Below are positions 22,922 through 32,916 of a stretch of DNA of 64,000 nucleotides, piece by piece. Positions within the stretch are counted from its first letter, which is position 1. Each line of letters opens with the position of its first letter. A model generated the notes under the pieces. That model made no database searches, was not told the origin of the DNA, and saw nothing but the letters and a program-made list of their open reading frames with translations. Source of the DNA: Isoetes taiwanensis. Taxonomy: Eukaryota; Streptophyta; Lycopodiopsida; Isoetales; Isoetaceae. A program made the position numbers and the translations under genes. The stretch lies in NCBI GenBank assembly GCA_021234155.1, contig JAJEKV010000095.1, forward strand, positions 2,562,372-2,626,371. The letters run 5' to 3'.

Positions 22922-25035
22922 GTATCGGTCGATCAACATTTTACAATTGGAGAAAACAGTTTGAAGCGAGGTGCAAAGGTAGGCTGAACATGGTATCTTG
23001 GCTCTAAGAAGCCCGGATCCACTACACCGTCACCGAATGTGTGCTAGACAGATTCATTCAGGAGAATGCTGAAAGTATTCCCCATAGGAGCAAAAGAGGT
23101 AGAGATGATGTAAGAGAAAATGTACGGAAGCTTCCTTCCATTCTTAATAAGAAGCTTATACATAAAGAAGTTGGAGCAGTCGTTGAAGAGCTTACAGGAA
23201 CAACTGTAGCCTTGAACTCTTTTTATAGTATATGGAAAAGGGAATTTCCAGATGTTAGCATTGCAAAAAATACAGCCTTCTCTAAATGCAACATCTGCGT
23301 GGTAATTAAGCAAAAGCTGGAAAAAACAAAAGATACAAGAGAGAGACGAAATCTTGCAATTCAACGTCGGGCTCATATGCTAGAGCAACGCTCTTGCAGA
23401 AGTCAATATTGGCATTGGAGAGCATTGTCACAGCGGTCTCCTGAAAATCATCTATGTATAATACATGATAAGATGGATCAGGTTAAGACTTTAGTGCCTA
23501 GAAGTCATCATCTAGCAAAATCTGTATGGAGAGGTGATCGCTTGAAGAGCAGTTTGACAGGAGCTTTGACTCATGGGCATGGTGGTCGTGCCTATGGTCA
23601 TTTTTCACTTGATTTATGGAAAGATGATTCAAACTTCCACATTGGTTCACTTTCTAGAATATTGCATAACTTGGAATTGGTGCAAGAGGACAAGATAGGT
23701 GACTTATGTGGAAGTAAGCCTGCAGATTGCAAATGGATGCAAGCAGTCAAGGACATCAATCCTTTGAAGAACAAACTTGCTTCCATGGGAGAAGTATTGC
23801 CAAATACTTCAACTACAACGAATCTGAGGTGTTCAACCCTCTTCCCGAAATCTCTATTTGCAACTTGATAATGCAAAGAGGGCAAAACAAAAATAGGTAT
23901 GTCTTTTCATACTTATCTTATTTGACTTGGCTTAAGGTCTTTGATGAGATCCAAGTGGGCTTTATGATGGTCGGCCACACCCATGATGATATTGATGCTT
24001 TATTTGGAAATTTTTCAACCTTGATGAGTTAAATTTGGATGCTTTGACACTACGAGCTACTTTACTTGTTTAGCAAATGCAATGCAAAATCCCCAATTCC
24101 ATACTTTATTGATGAAGTTCCAAATTGGAAGGATTTTGTGAAGGGATTCATCCCTGATAAGGGCCAACGCCTGGTTGGGCATACTGAACCATTGCTCTTC
24201 AAATTTAAGATGGCGGGGAGATTGGCCTTATTTATGCAATACAAAATCGTCCTACACATAAAGAGTGGCTTCAGCAGATTCTCCAGGGAGTTAGAATGTG
24301 GAAAGAGGATGAACATGGTCAGCCAATGATACCAAGTGGTGTGCCACAAAATATTCCTCCTAGACCAACATTGAAAGATCTTCCAGGGTTGAAGGATAGC
24401 ATCAACAAATACATCTCCCTATGGAAGGACATATGTAAGAATCAAGAAAGTAGCTTGTTTGCAAGGCAATACACGGCAAGTGTTGAGTATTGGAGCCAGA
24501 CTTCTTATCTCTTTGGAGGATGTTGCTTCAGGGGCGTCCTCAAAATGATGCATTTTGGCCACAAACAAGACAAGCTCCTCTAGAACAAACAAATTTGTTC
24601 CGAGAGGTCGACGATATCTGCCTTGGTCACCGACCTTTACCATCTTATTGTGGCCCGTCGGATGGTCGTCCGGTGTTGCCTCTTGAAGAGTTTGATCCTC
24701 ACGCACATGTGACAAAGGGTATGTTTGTTCTAGTCGACACGGAGATGATAACACCGCCACTTGGTTAGGATATGCAGAGGAGAGAATCTTTGTTCTTGAT
24801 CCGGAATCTACATATTTTGGCCATATTTTTGTATCGTGGTGGAAGCCTCTTTGGAGGGGACTACAAAGACCTTGACTAAAAGCGTTGGCGGCCTAATCCT
24901 TCCGATCCTTCAAGGTATGAAAATTTAGATGCTATTCATTATGCCTGGGATGCCAATGGCAAGAGGCCGAAAACAGTCCAAATTCCGAAATATATTATAG
25001 ACATGTGGAAAGACATAGCACATTGTTCATCTTAA
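22922..25035 (+). pseudogene. DUF7869-like, transposase-type protein, frameshifted
   Basis: The longest open part is 23041-23868. Key family signatures follow: Asp-Asn with a downstream NKNRYVFSYL near 23855-23920, and VGHTHDDIDALFGNFS at 23970-24020. I know these as hallmarks of DUF7869 proteins, thought to be RNase H-like and transposon-derived. Further coding pieces run in shifted frames at 24066-24329, 24296-24583 and 24490-24768, with a C-terminal piece (YENLDAIHYAWDANGKRPKT) ending at a TAA at 25033. At least five frame changes separate them. An upstream zinc-binding-like CNICVVIKQK lies near 23288. It is the best candidate for the mobilising enzyme of this TIR element. Real decay versus sequence error cannot be told apart here. 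Confidence 0.65.
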
Positions 25036-25192
25036 TACATGAGATCTTGTACTTGTAATACATATCTTTCATCTTAATACATAACATTACTATATTTGTG
25101 ATCATATATAACTGCTTACATCTTTAATATATAAATGCATACATGATTCATAGATAAGATGGTCAGAAGTGCTTATATGTTGAACAGGTGAT

Positions 25193-25432
25193 TCAATCAT
25201 CTTCAGGATCTGTAGTAGTGATCCCTGATATCTCATAGCTCATGCGCTCAGGAAGCCATATCAGATGGATCATAACACGAATTGATGCAGGGCAATGAAT
25301 CTCGGCCCAAAAGCTTTTCTTCGGGTAGGGATCAAGAAGAAGATGCCTATCTAGGCAACCAACAAGATCAGAGTGGCTCATCGAGCACTTGATCGCCTCG
25401 ATGTGGTGAATAGAAGAAGGAAAATAATCCAT
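25193..25432 (-). CDS. Small paralogous protein 1 (79 aa), unknown function
   Basis: I take the ATG at 25432 because a TATA box (TATAAAA, 25468-25474) lies about 40 nt upstream, as in its paralogue. The protein shares with the ORFs at 25782 and 26285 the layout C-x-[ML]-[SN]-[HY]-x-D-x3-C, then L-[DE]-[DP]-P, then V-x-[IV]-H-L-x-W, and a C-terminal acidic end (DPEDD). It has no signal peptide or membrane segment. No known family comes to mind. It is intact, unlike most ORFs in this element. Confidence 0.65.
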   Translation of the reverse strand: MDYFPSSIHHIEAIKCSMSHSDLVGCLDRHLLLDPYPKKSFWAEIHCPASIRVMIHLIWLPERMSYEISGITTTDPEDD

Positions 25433-25467
25433 GGGAGACGAATGACCTCTAGCCCCGAATGGAGCTG

Positions 25468-25474
25468 TTTTATA
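25468..25474 (-). promoter_or_regulatory. TATA box of small gene 1
   Basis: TATAAAA within CTTCACTATAAAACAGCTCC; the same block stands before small gene 2. Confidence 0.7.
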
Positions 25475-25781
25475 GTGAAGTAAAATTATTGGGGTGGATT
25501 TGTAAGCGCCATCATTGGCGTATACAAGTATCATGTACTCCTACGGTATGATTCTATCATGTACTTTCGATTCTATACATCAACTAATATTCACTATGCT
25601 TATATTATATATATCCTTAACGGATACACAAATCATAAGTGCTTATATTAGGTATACATATCATAGATGATTCACTTTCGTCATTCTTTGCTTGACTAAT
25701 ATAGGTGTGATTGAAAATAAAAGACAGCTTGCATAGTTCATAGGTACTCATGTCATTATTATATCCTTAGCAGATACAGAT
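25475..25781. other. Spacer between small genes 1 and 2
   Basis: AT-rich sequence with TATACATATCATAG-like repeats. It holds the upstream region of gene 1, and I see nothing else in it. Confidence 0.5.
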
Positions 25782-26027
25782 TCACTCATCATCAACATCA
25801 AAGCACGTGATGCTATTCAGCTCAAAGATCTCCCCGATCGGAAGCCAATAAAGGTGGACCTTAACACGAGTGAGCTTCACCGCAGCACACTCTCGCAGGA
25901 CCATCCGCTTTGGACCGCACCATGGATCAAGTTTGATACCATTTACGTAGCATTCACACGCATCATTATAGCTAAGGTAGCACCCGAAGGATTGGATGTT
26001 CTCTGGACGATCAGGCAAGGAAGCCAT
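25782..26027 (-). CDS. Small paralogous protein 2 (81 aa), unknown function
   Basis: The ATG at 26027 lies about 40 nt downstream of a TATA box at 26064-26070, in the same sequence block as gene 1. The middle part reads GCYLSYNDACECY, then KLDPWCG and VKVHLYWLP, with an acidic end DVDDE, matching genes 1 and 3. It has more Cys than its paralogues, so metal binding is conceivable but unproven. Full length and undisrupted. Confidence 0.65.
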   Translation of the reverse strand: MASLPDRPENIQSFGCYLSYNDACECYVNGIKLDPWCGPKRMVLRECAAVKLTRVKVHLYWLPIGEIFELNSITCFDVDDE

Positions 26028-26063
26028 GGGAGATGAATGAGCTCTACCACCTGATGGAGCTGC

Positions 26064-26070
26064 TTTTATA
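26064..26070 (-). promoter_or_regulatory. TATA box of small gene 2
   Basis: TATAAAA within CTTCACTATAAAAGCAGCTC, nearly identical to the block before gene 1. Confidence 0.7.
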
Positions 26071-26149
26071 GTGAAGTAAAATTATTGATGTGAATTATTG
26101 GTGTTCATTGCCTTTATACGAGTACCATACATGTATATGATCCAATAAT

Positions 26150-26240
26150 TTCTATGTATATACTATCAATAATTTTGATGAGTATATACCATCAATAATT
26201 TTGGTGGGTATACCATCAATAATTTTGGTGGGTATAAATA
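26150..26240 (+). promoter_or_regulatory. Tandem repeat and TATA box before small gene 3
   Basis: Three units of about 24 bp containing ATCAATAATTTTGGTGGGTA end in TATAAATA (26233-26240). The ATG of gene 3 is 45 nt further on. Confidence 0.6.
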
Positions 26241-26284
26241 TACATCAAATTGCCGAGTGCAGCAACATTGGCCTCCGTCTAGCT

Positions 26285-26530
26285 ATGACTTATTCTGGTC
26301 TTGAACGTGATTCTATCACTTGCAAGATGAATCATGAGGACTTCAAGCGGTGCCGCGAGCGAGATATACCGCTTGAAGACCCTGCTCACCATCTTGTTGC
26401 TCTCAATCCTCGCCATTATCCTGATCCCGTCGATGTTATCATCCATCTCCTGTGGAATAGGGAGTATCAAATGTTCATGATCGAAAGGATCTCTGGAGCG
26501 CCTTCTGCTAGTTCTGATCATTCAGAGTAA
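26285..26530 (+). CDS. Small paralogous protein 3 (81 aa), unknown function
   Basis: I chose the ATG at 26285 because it follows the TATAAATA box by about 45 nt and gives 81 aa, the same length as gene 2. Upstream GTG codons in this frame lie before the TATA box. It shares CKMNHEDFKRC, LEDPAHH and VDVIIHLLW with its paralogues and ends SSDHSE. It is transcribed toward the right TIR, opposite to genes 1 and 2. Confidence 0.6.
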   Translation: MTYSGLERDSITCKMNHEDFKRCRERDIPLEDPAHHLVALNPRHYPDPVDVIIHLLWNREYQMFMIERISGAPSASSDHSE

Positions 26531-26585
26531 TAGTAGAAGAATAATATTACTTGTTATCTTATTGTAATCTGGTTGTGTTAGTATA

Positions 26586-26830
26586 CAACAGGTACACATA
26601 ACCTTTTGTAATACACATAACCGTAATATAAGTAATAGTAAAATAATAGTACTTGTTATCTTATTGTAATCTGGTTGTACTCTTATTGTTATCTTATTGT
26701 AATCTTATTGTTATCAGGTATACATAACCTTTTGTAATACACATAACCATAGTATGCAACAGGTATACATAACCTTTTGTAATACACATAACCATACTAT
26801 AAGTATTGAGGTATACATAACCCTCCAAGG
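26586..26830 (+). repeat. Right subterminal repeats
   Basis: Three full and several partial copies of GTATACATAACCTTTTGTAA, followed by TACACATAACC, plus TTATCTTATTGTAATCTGGT repeats. They sit within 310 bp of the right TIR and may be transposase-binding sites. Confidence 0.7.
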
Positions 26831-26867
26831 TATACTATATAAAAATTATTCCAACTTGTCTTCAGAA

Positions 26868-26892
26868 TTCCAACTTTAATGAAACTCTGCTT
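26868..26892 (-). repeat. Right terminal inverted repeat
   Basis: Reverse complement begins AAGCAGAGTTTCATTAAAG and matches the left TIR over 25 bp with one mismatch. Confidence 0.9.
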
Positions 26893-27036
26893 TTCTGGTT
26901 GGAAGAGTCATTTCTCACCCTATGGTGCAATCGATTGCTCAGTTATCCTTATGTCATTATCAACATGGTTTAATGCATTAAATCTTCGTTTTGGCTCTTG
27001 CGCCAAGAACAAAATTGGAAGAGTTGAACCACAGGA

Positions 27037-27107
27037 TGCATTGGCCGAGAATTGAACTCGGGTCTGTACCGTGGCAGGGTACTATTCTACCACTAGACCA
27101 CCAATGC
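27037..27107 (-). tRNA. tRNA-Gly(GCC)
   Basis: 71 nt, all arms paired, loop CTGCCAC, T loop TTCAATT. Promoter boxes intact. Confidence 0.92.
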
Positions 27108-27520
27108 ACAAGTAATACAAATGAATAGCTTCTTAATTAACAAGCACATACAACCAACTCAATCAAATGCATCTCATAATCCAATTCTCAAAAAAATATC
27201 GTGGTCGTACAATAAGGTGCAGGAATGGTTGTTCTTCTAATAAGTCCAAACAAATGATTATGCCAAGGCATAAAGCGACAAGATTTGCTCAATCACCGTG
27301 TTTTTCCATGCTTGAACTTGATATCATAAAAAATTGAAAGAATTAACATGTGAATGAGTAACAATGTCGAGCATTGGTGTGCCACTAATGGGGGCTATGC
27401 ATAAACTCTAGAATATTGCCGATTGAAGAGTGCGTAGGGAATCTGAATGGCAAACTCTAAATATTAATCGAATGGACGTATGTGATAGGGACTATAAAAT
27501 AATATGAACAAGCTCCTACA

Positions 27521-27575
27521 CGTGGATGATAGGATTCGAACCTATGCGAGCAAAGCCCACATGATTTCTAGTCAT
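27521..27575 (-). pseudogene. tRNA-Ser fragment lacking its 5' part
   Basis: The T, variable and anticodon arms remain; the D arm and acceptor 5' strand are deleted by a join GTCAT^CATGTGG. Confidence 0.85.
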
Positions 27576-27832
27576 CATGTGGAATACTTCCGATACTTCT
27601 TAGATCATTGAGATATTTAGGAGGATAGGATTTGGCTAGTCATTTATTCTCTCTCATTCTGATGTTTGATGTGGTTGGAAGAGCAAGATTAGCTTCGATC
27701 TCATTTCTCACCCTATGGTGCAATCGATTGCTCGATTATCCTTATGTCATTATCAACATGGTTTAATGCATTAAATCTTCTTTTTTGGCTCTTAGCGCCA
27801 AGAACAAAATTAGAAGAGTTGAACCACACAGA

Positions 27833-27906
27833 TGCATTGGCCGAGAATCGAACTTCGGTCTGCAGATCGTGGCGGTGGTACTATTCTACCACTAGACCAC
27901 CAATGC
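27833..27906 (-). pseudogene. tRNA-Gly-like, anticodon arm garbled
   Basis: Acceptor, D arm and T loop are normal, but the 18 nt of the anticodon arm no longer form a stem or show GCC. Confidence 0.8.
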
Positions 27907-28312
27907 ACAAGTAATACAAATGAATACCTTCTTAATTAACAAGCACATACAACCAACTCAATCAAATGCATCTCATAATCCAGTTCTCAAAAAAGTATCG
28001 TGGTCGTACAATAAGGTGCAGGAATGGTTGTTCTTCTAATAAGTCCAAACAAATGATTATGCCAAGGCATAAAGCGACAAGATTTGCTCAATCACCGTGT
28101 TTTTCCATGCTTGAACTTGATATCATAAAAAATTGAAAGAATTAACATGTGAATGAGTAGCAATGTCGAGCATTGGTGTGCCACTAATGGGGGCTTTGCG
28201 CCAGTGGAAGAGTGTGTAGGGAATCTGAATGACAAACTCTAAATATTAATCGAATGGACGTATGTGATAGGGACTATAAAATAATATGAACAAGCTCCTA
28301 CACGTGGATGAT

Positions 28313-28357
28313 AGGATTCGAACCTATGCGAGCAAAGCCCACATGATTTCTAGTCAT
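28313..28357 (-). pseudogene. tRNA-Ser fragment lacking its 5' part
   Basis: Same deletion junction as the copy at 27521, so the two share a common origin. Confidence 0.85.
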
Positions 28358-28590
28358 CATGTGGAATACTTCCGATACTTCTTAGATCATTGAGATATTT
28401 AGGAGGATAGGATTTGGCTAGTCATTTATTCTCTCTCATTCTGATGTTTGATGGTTGGAAGAGTCATTTCTCACCCTATGGTGCAATCGATTGCTCAGTT
28501 ATCCTTATGTCATTATCAACATGGTTTAATGCATTAAATCTTCTTTTTGGCTCTTGCGCCAAGAACAAAATTGGAAGAGTTGAACCACGA

Positions 28591-28662
28591 TGCATTGGCG
28601 AGAATTGAACTTCAGTCCAATGCATGCGTGGGGGTACTATTCTACCACTAGACCACCAATGC
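28591..28662 (-). pseudogene. tRNA-Gly-like, anticodon arm garbled
   Basis: The D arm is intact; the T arm has small changes and the anticodon arm is replaced by unrelated bases. Confidence 0.75.
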
Positions 28663-29075
28663 ACAAGTAATACAAATGAATAGCTTCTTAATTAACAAGC
28701 ACATACAACCAACTCAATCAAATGCATCTCATAATCCAGTTCTCAAAAAAATATCGTGGTCGTACAATAAGGTGCAGGAATGGTTGTTCTTCTAATAAGT
28801 CCAAACAAATGATTATGCCAAGGCATAAAGCGACAAGATTTGCTCAATCACCGTGTTTTTCCATGCTTGAACTTGATATCATAAAAAATTGAAAGAATTA
28901 ACATGTGAATGAGTAACAATGTCGAGCATTGATGTGCCACTAATGGGGGCTATGCATAAACTCTAGAATATTGCGCCAGTGGAAGAGTGCGTAGGGAATT
29001 TGAATGACAAACTCTAAATATTAATCGAATGGACGTATGTGATAGGGACTATAAAATAATATGAACAAGCTCCTA

Positions 29076-29148
29076 CATGGATGATAGGATTCAACCTATC
29101 ACGAGCAAAGCCCACATGATTTCTAGTCATGCCCAATGGCACATCCAC
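29076..29148 (-). pseudogene. tRNA-Ser(AGA), A box deleted
   Basis: Standard 9-nt D-arm deletion, plus damage to the acceptor and T arm. Confidence 0.8.
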
Positions 29149-29405
29149 GCCAGCATGTGGAATACTTCCGATACTTCTTAGATCATTGAGATATTTAGGA
29201 GGATAGGATTTGGCTAGTCATTTATTCTCTCTCATTCTAATGTTTGATGGTTGGAAGAGCAAGATTAGCTTCGATCTCATTTCTCACCCTATGGTGCAAT
29301 CGATTGCTCAGTTATCCTTATGTCATTATCAACATGGTTTAATGCATTAAATCTTCTTTTTGGCTCTTGCGCCAAGAACAAAATTAGAAGAGTTGAACCA
29401 CAGGA

Positions 29406-29431
29406 TGCATAGGCCGAGAATCGAACTCGGG
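29406..29431 (-). pseudogene. tRNA-Gly 3' fragment
   Basis: Only the acceptor 3' strand and T arm remain, fused at CTCGGG^AGGCGACAAG to spacer DNA. Confidence 0.85.
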
Positions 29432-29541
29432 AGGCGACAAGATTTGCTCAATCACCGTGTTTTTCCATGCTTGAACTTGATATCATAAAAAATTGAAAGA
29501 ATTAACATGTGAATGAGTAACAATGTCGAGCATTGGTGTGC

Positions 29542-29867
29542 GGGTAAAAGCATGCTACGGTGTACCACTTTTGGAACCCTCAAAAGTACCTACACTGGGT
29601 ACTTTTAAAACTGGTACTTTCTGTTTTTTCTTTCCATTAAAATCAATCGAAATTTTTTGAATTGAGGGTCAATAGCATGTCAATCTATAGTATTAGAGGA
29701 TAACAATACTAATAATGACTAAAATAAATGAATTAACTCTCAAACTTATTGTTTATTAAGGCATTTTTTTGCAAGTTCCCAAGCACCAGTGTTGGGTACT
29801 TTTTCTCGGTAGTTTTGTACTACCTAAATAGGTACTTTAGATGGTACACCCTAGCATGCTTTCACCC
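29542..29867. mobile_element. MITE-like element, copy 1
   Basis: A 326-bp element with terminal inverted repeats GGGTRAAAGCATGCTA extending to GGTGTACCA. It lies in the array spacer with a GTGC duplication (29538-29541 and 29868-29871); removing it restores GGTGTGCCACTAATGG. No coding capacity. A 2-bp TG duplication with CGGG ends is an alternative reading. Confidence 0.85.
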
Positions 29868-30011
29868 GTGCCACTAATGGGGGCTATGCATAAACTCTAG
29901 AATATTGCGCCAGTGGAAGAGTGCGTAGGGAATCTAAATAGCAAACTCTAAATATTAATCGAATGGACGTATGTGATAGGGACTATAAAATAATATGAAC
30001 AAGCTCCTACA

Positions 30012-30083
30012 CGTGGATGATAGGATTCAACCTATCTGAGCAAAGCCCACATGATTTCTAGTCATGCCCAATGGCACATCCAC
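30012..30083 (-). pseudogene. tRNA-Ser(AGA), A box deleted
   Basis: Standard 9-nt deletion; the T loop has also lost a base. Confidence 0.8.
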
Positions 30084-30341
30084 GCCAGCATGTGGAATAC
30101 TTCCGATACTTCTTAGATCATTGAGATATTTAGGAGGATAGGATTTGGCTAGTCATTTATTCTCTCTCATTCTGATGTTTGATGGTTGGAAGAGCAAGAT
30201 TAGCTTCGATCTCATTTCTCACCCTATGGTGCAATCGATTGCTCAGTTATCCTTATGTCATTATCAACATGGTTTAATGCATTAAATCTTCTTTTTGGCT
30301 CTTGGCGCCAAGAACAAAATTAGAAGAGTTGAACCACGGGA

Positions 30342-30412
30342 TGCATTGGCCGAGAATCGAACTTCGGTGTCCTGCAGTGGGTGGTACTATTCTACCACTA
30401 GACCACCAATGC
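30342..30412 (-). pseudogene. tRNA-Gly-like, anticodon arm garbled
   Basis: The anticodon-arm region reads GTGTCCTGCAGTGGGTG on the plus strand instead of GTCTGTACCGTGGCAGG. Confidence 0.75.
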
Positions 30413-30832
30413 ACAAGTAATACAAATGAATACCTTCTTAATTAACAAGCACATACAACCAACTCAATCAAATGCATCTCATAATCCAGTTCTCAAAAAA
30501 AAAGTATCGTGGTCGCATAATAAAGGTGCGAAATGGTTGTTCTTCTAATAAGTCCAAACAAATGATTATGCCAAGGCATAAAGCGACAAGATTTGCTCAA
30601 TCACCGTGTTTTCCATGCTTGAACTTGATATCATAAAAATTGAAAGAATTAACATGTGAATGAGTAGCAATGTCGAGCATTGGTGTGCCACTAATGGGGG
30701 CTATGCATAAACTCTAGAATATTGCGCCCGGTGGAAGGAAGAGTGTGTAGGGAATCGAATGACAAACTTTAAATATTAATCGAATGGACGTATGTGATAG
30801 GGACTATAAAATAATATGAACAAGCACCTACA

Positions 30833-30914
30833 CGTGGATGATAGGATTCGAACCTATGCGAGCAAAGCCCACATGATTTCTAGTCATGCCCAATAACCAC
30901 TCTAGCACATCCAC
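30833..30914 (-). tRNA. tRNA-Ser(AGA)
   Basis: 82 nt, all arms and both internal promoter boxes intact. Confidence 0.92.
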
Positions 30915-31144
30915 GCCAACATGTGGAATACTTCTGACACTTCTTAGATCATTGAGATATTTAGGAGGATAGGATTTGGCTAGTCATTTATTCTCTCTTT
31001 TGATGGTTGGAAGAGTCATTTCTCACCCTATGGTGCAATCGATTGCTCAGTTATCCTTATGTCATTATCAACATGGTTTAATGCATTAAATCTTCTTTTT
31101 GGCTCTTGCGCCAAGAACAAAATTAGAAGAGTTGAACCACAGGA

Positions 31145-31170
31145 TGCATAGGCCGAGAATCGAACTCGGG
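31145..31170 (-). pseudogene. tRNA-Gly 3' fragment
   Basis: Same CTCGGG^AGGCGACAAG junction as 29406. Confidence 0.85.
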
Positions 31171-31420
31171 AGGCGACAAGATTTGCTCAATCACCGTGTT
31201 TTTCCATGCTTGAACTTGATATCATAAAAAATTGAAAGAATTAACATGTGAATGAGTAGCAATGTCGAGCATTGGTGTGCCACTAATGGGGGCTATGCAT
31301 AAACTCTAGAATATTGCGCCAGTGGAAGAGTGTGTAGGGAATCTGAATGACAAACTTTAAATATTAATCGAATGGACGTATGTGATAGGGACTATAAAAT
31401 AATATGAACAAGCACCTACA

Positions 31421-31502
31421 CGTGGATGATAGGATTCGAACCTATGCGAGCAAAGCCCACATGATTTCTAGTCATGCTCAATAACCACTCTAGCACATCC
31501 AC
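31421..31502 (-). tRNA. tRNA-Ser(AGA)
   Basis: 82 nt, intact boxes; one D-stem-side change (GAGCATG for GGGCATG). Confidence 0.88.
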
Positions 31503-31562
31503 GCCAACATGTGGAATACTTCTGACACTTCTTAGATCATTGAGATATTTAGGAGGATAGGA

Positions 31563-32761
31563 CATGAGCTACTTTGGCGCTTCCTAGAGCAGGGGTGGTC
31601 TTCTGCCCACGAAACTTGGTCTCCAGGGTAATGTCGATGTTTCGAGTCCGTTGGCGCAGCGGATCGCAGTTCGGGTGGGAGAGTTGCCCGTTAAGTGGCC
31701 GTGGACCTTCCGCAGAGGACCTTTGGGTTGTACCGCTCGAAGGTTTTAGGTTCCGCCTTCTTAAGCCTCAATGCCCTCCCCACTACCTCATGACATTGTG
31801 CAAGATCCTGGTCCAATCTGACTAGGGTATGGCCTCCAAAACGTAAACCCTGTGCCTTGCCAGGTTATTGTAGGGTTTACGTTATGGAGGTCGGGCTTTG
31901 GTCCGCTGCACTTGGGACATGGTCGAAATTTGCGTTTGAAAACACGAGGCAAGAGAAACCGCGAATGGGGGTTTGGATTTAATCTCCTCCTAGTTTTGCA
32001 ATTAAAAGTCTAGAGCACCTTATGCAAAAGCAAAATTGTTTGGGATCACTTTCGGGTTAAGCCAATAGATCGAAACTCTGTTATTTCAGTTCTCATGGCT
32101 CCCCATGCATGTTTAGAAATGGTCCACCTAGTTATCAAGAAGTCGACTACGTTTTGGCCTCCAAAAACGTAAACCCCGTATGCTAGGTTATTGTAGGGTT
32201 TACATTATGGAGGTCGAGTTTTATTCGGTTACACTTGAGGCATGGTCGAGAAGCCGCAGTTGAAAACAAGAAGCAATAGAAACCGAAATGGGGTTTGATT
32301 TATCCTCCTCCCAAAGGTCGCAATTAGAAGTCAAGAACACATTTTGTAGTAGCAAATTTTTCTGAAATGATTCGGGATCGCCAATAGATCCAAAGTCCAT
32401 TATTTCAGTTGCCATGGCTCGCATGCATGTTTGAAAAAGGTACACCGGATCCCAAGTGCAATCGACCACGTTTGGCCCCCACAACGTAAACCCTACAATA
32501 ACCCGGCAAGGCCGCAGGGTTTGCATTTTGGAGGCCATACCCTAGCCGATTGGACCAGGATCTTGCACAATGTCATGAGGTAGTGGGAGGGCGTTGGCGC
32601 TTGTAAGGCGAGCCCTAAAACCTTCCAGGTCTGGCCCGGTTCGAAGTTGGGGAAGTGTGTCGGTAGCTTTAAGTTCTTCAGATCCCTTTATTCTATTCCT
32701 TGCCAAACACCTCTACCAAAAATTTCAAAGGTTATCATATTTCTTGCATAGAGTCCTAGTC
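31563..32761. other. Inserted segment with long inverted repeat
   Basis: The arms 31735-31890 and 32478-32632 are inverted copies: GGAAGGTTTTAGG, CACTACCTCATGACATTGTG and CGTAAACCC recur in reverse. A third related block, GGTTATTGTAGGGTTTAC, lies at 32183-32200. No gene is evident. It joins array DNA at 31562 and leads directly into the second CACTA-like copy. It may be part of that element not visible in copy 1, whose left side is outside the window. Confidence 0.6.
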
Positions 32762-32916
32762 ATCATGTCCATGTCACCACCATCTAGCCATGTCATCCAA
32801 AATTTGCCAACATCACCCAATAAAAAAAGACCGAGAGATGGACATCTTTTTCATTTTTGGCCTAGTCAAAACTTGGCCTTGCTTTCTTGGCATGCCATGT
32901 CACCACTTGGAGTGCC

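Larger units (their letters stand above)
15474..26892. mobile_element. 11.4-kb TIR DNA transposon with ParB-methyltransferase cargo
   Basis: The 25-bp ends at 15474-15498 and 26868-26892 are inverted repeats with one mismatch; the left begins AAGCAGAATTTCATTAAAG. The flanks are the tRNA array (left ...CATTCT, right TTCTGGTTGGAAG), so TTCT may be a 4-bp target duplication, with about 10 bp missing on the right. Inside, in order: palindromic repeats, a minus-strand ParB/methyltransferase gene, more palindromes, plus-strand DUF8039-like and DUF7869-like pieces, three small paralogous genes and subterminal repeats. The superfamily is not clear to me; the DUF7869-like protein is the best transposase candidate. 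Confidence 0.85.
26893..31562. repeat. tRNA array block B
   Basis: Six Gly and six Ser sequences on the minus strand in alternation with conserved spacers (markers GCAATCGATTGCTCAGTTAT and GACGTATGTGATAGGGACTA), with one MITE inside. It ends abruptly at 31562 where an inverted-repeat segment begins. Confidence 0.92.

Noticed and set aside
25193-25534. Longer 113-codon version of small gene 1
   Set aside because: The upstream extension passes through the TATA box; the ATG at 25432 fits the paralogues in length and promoter spacing.
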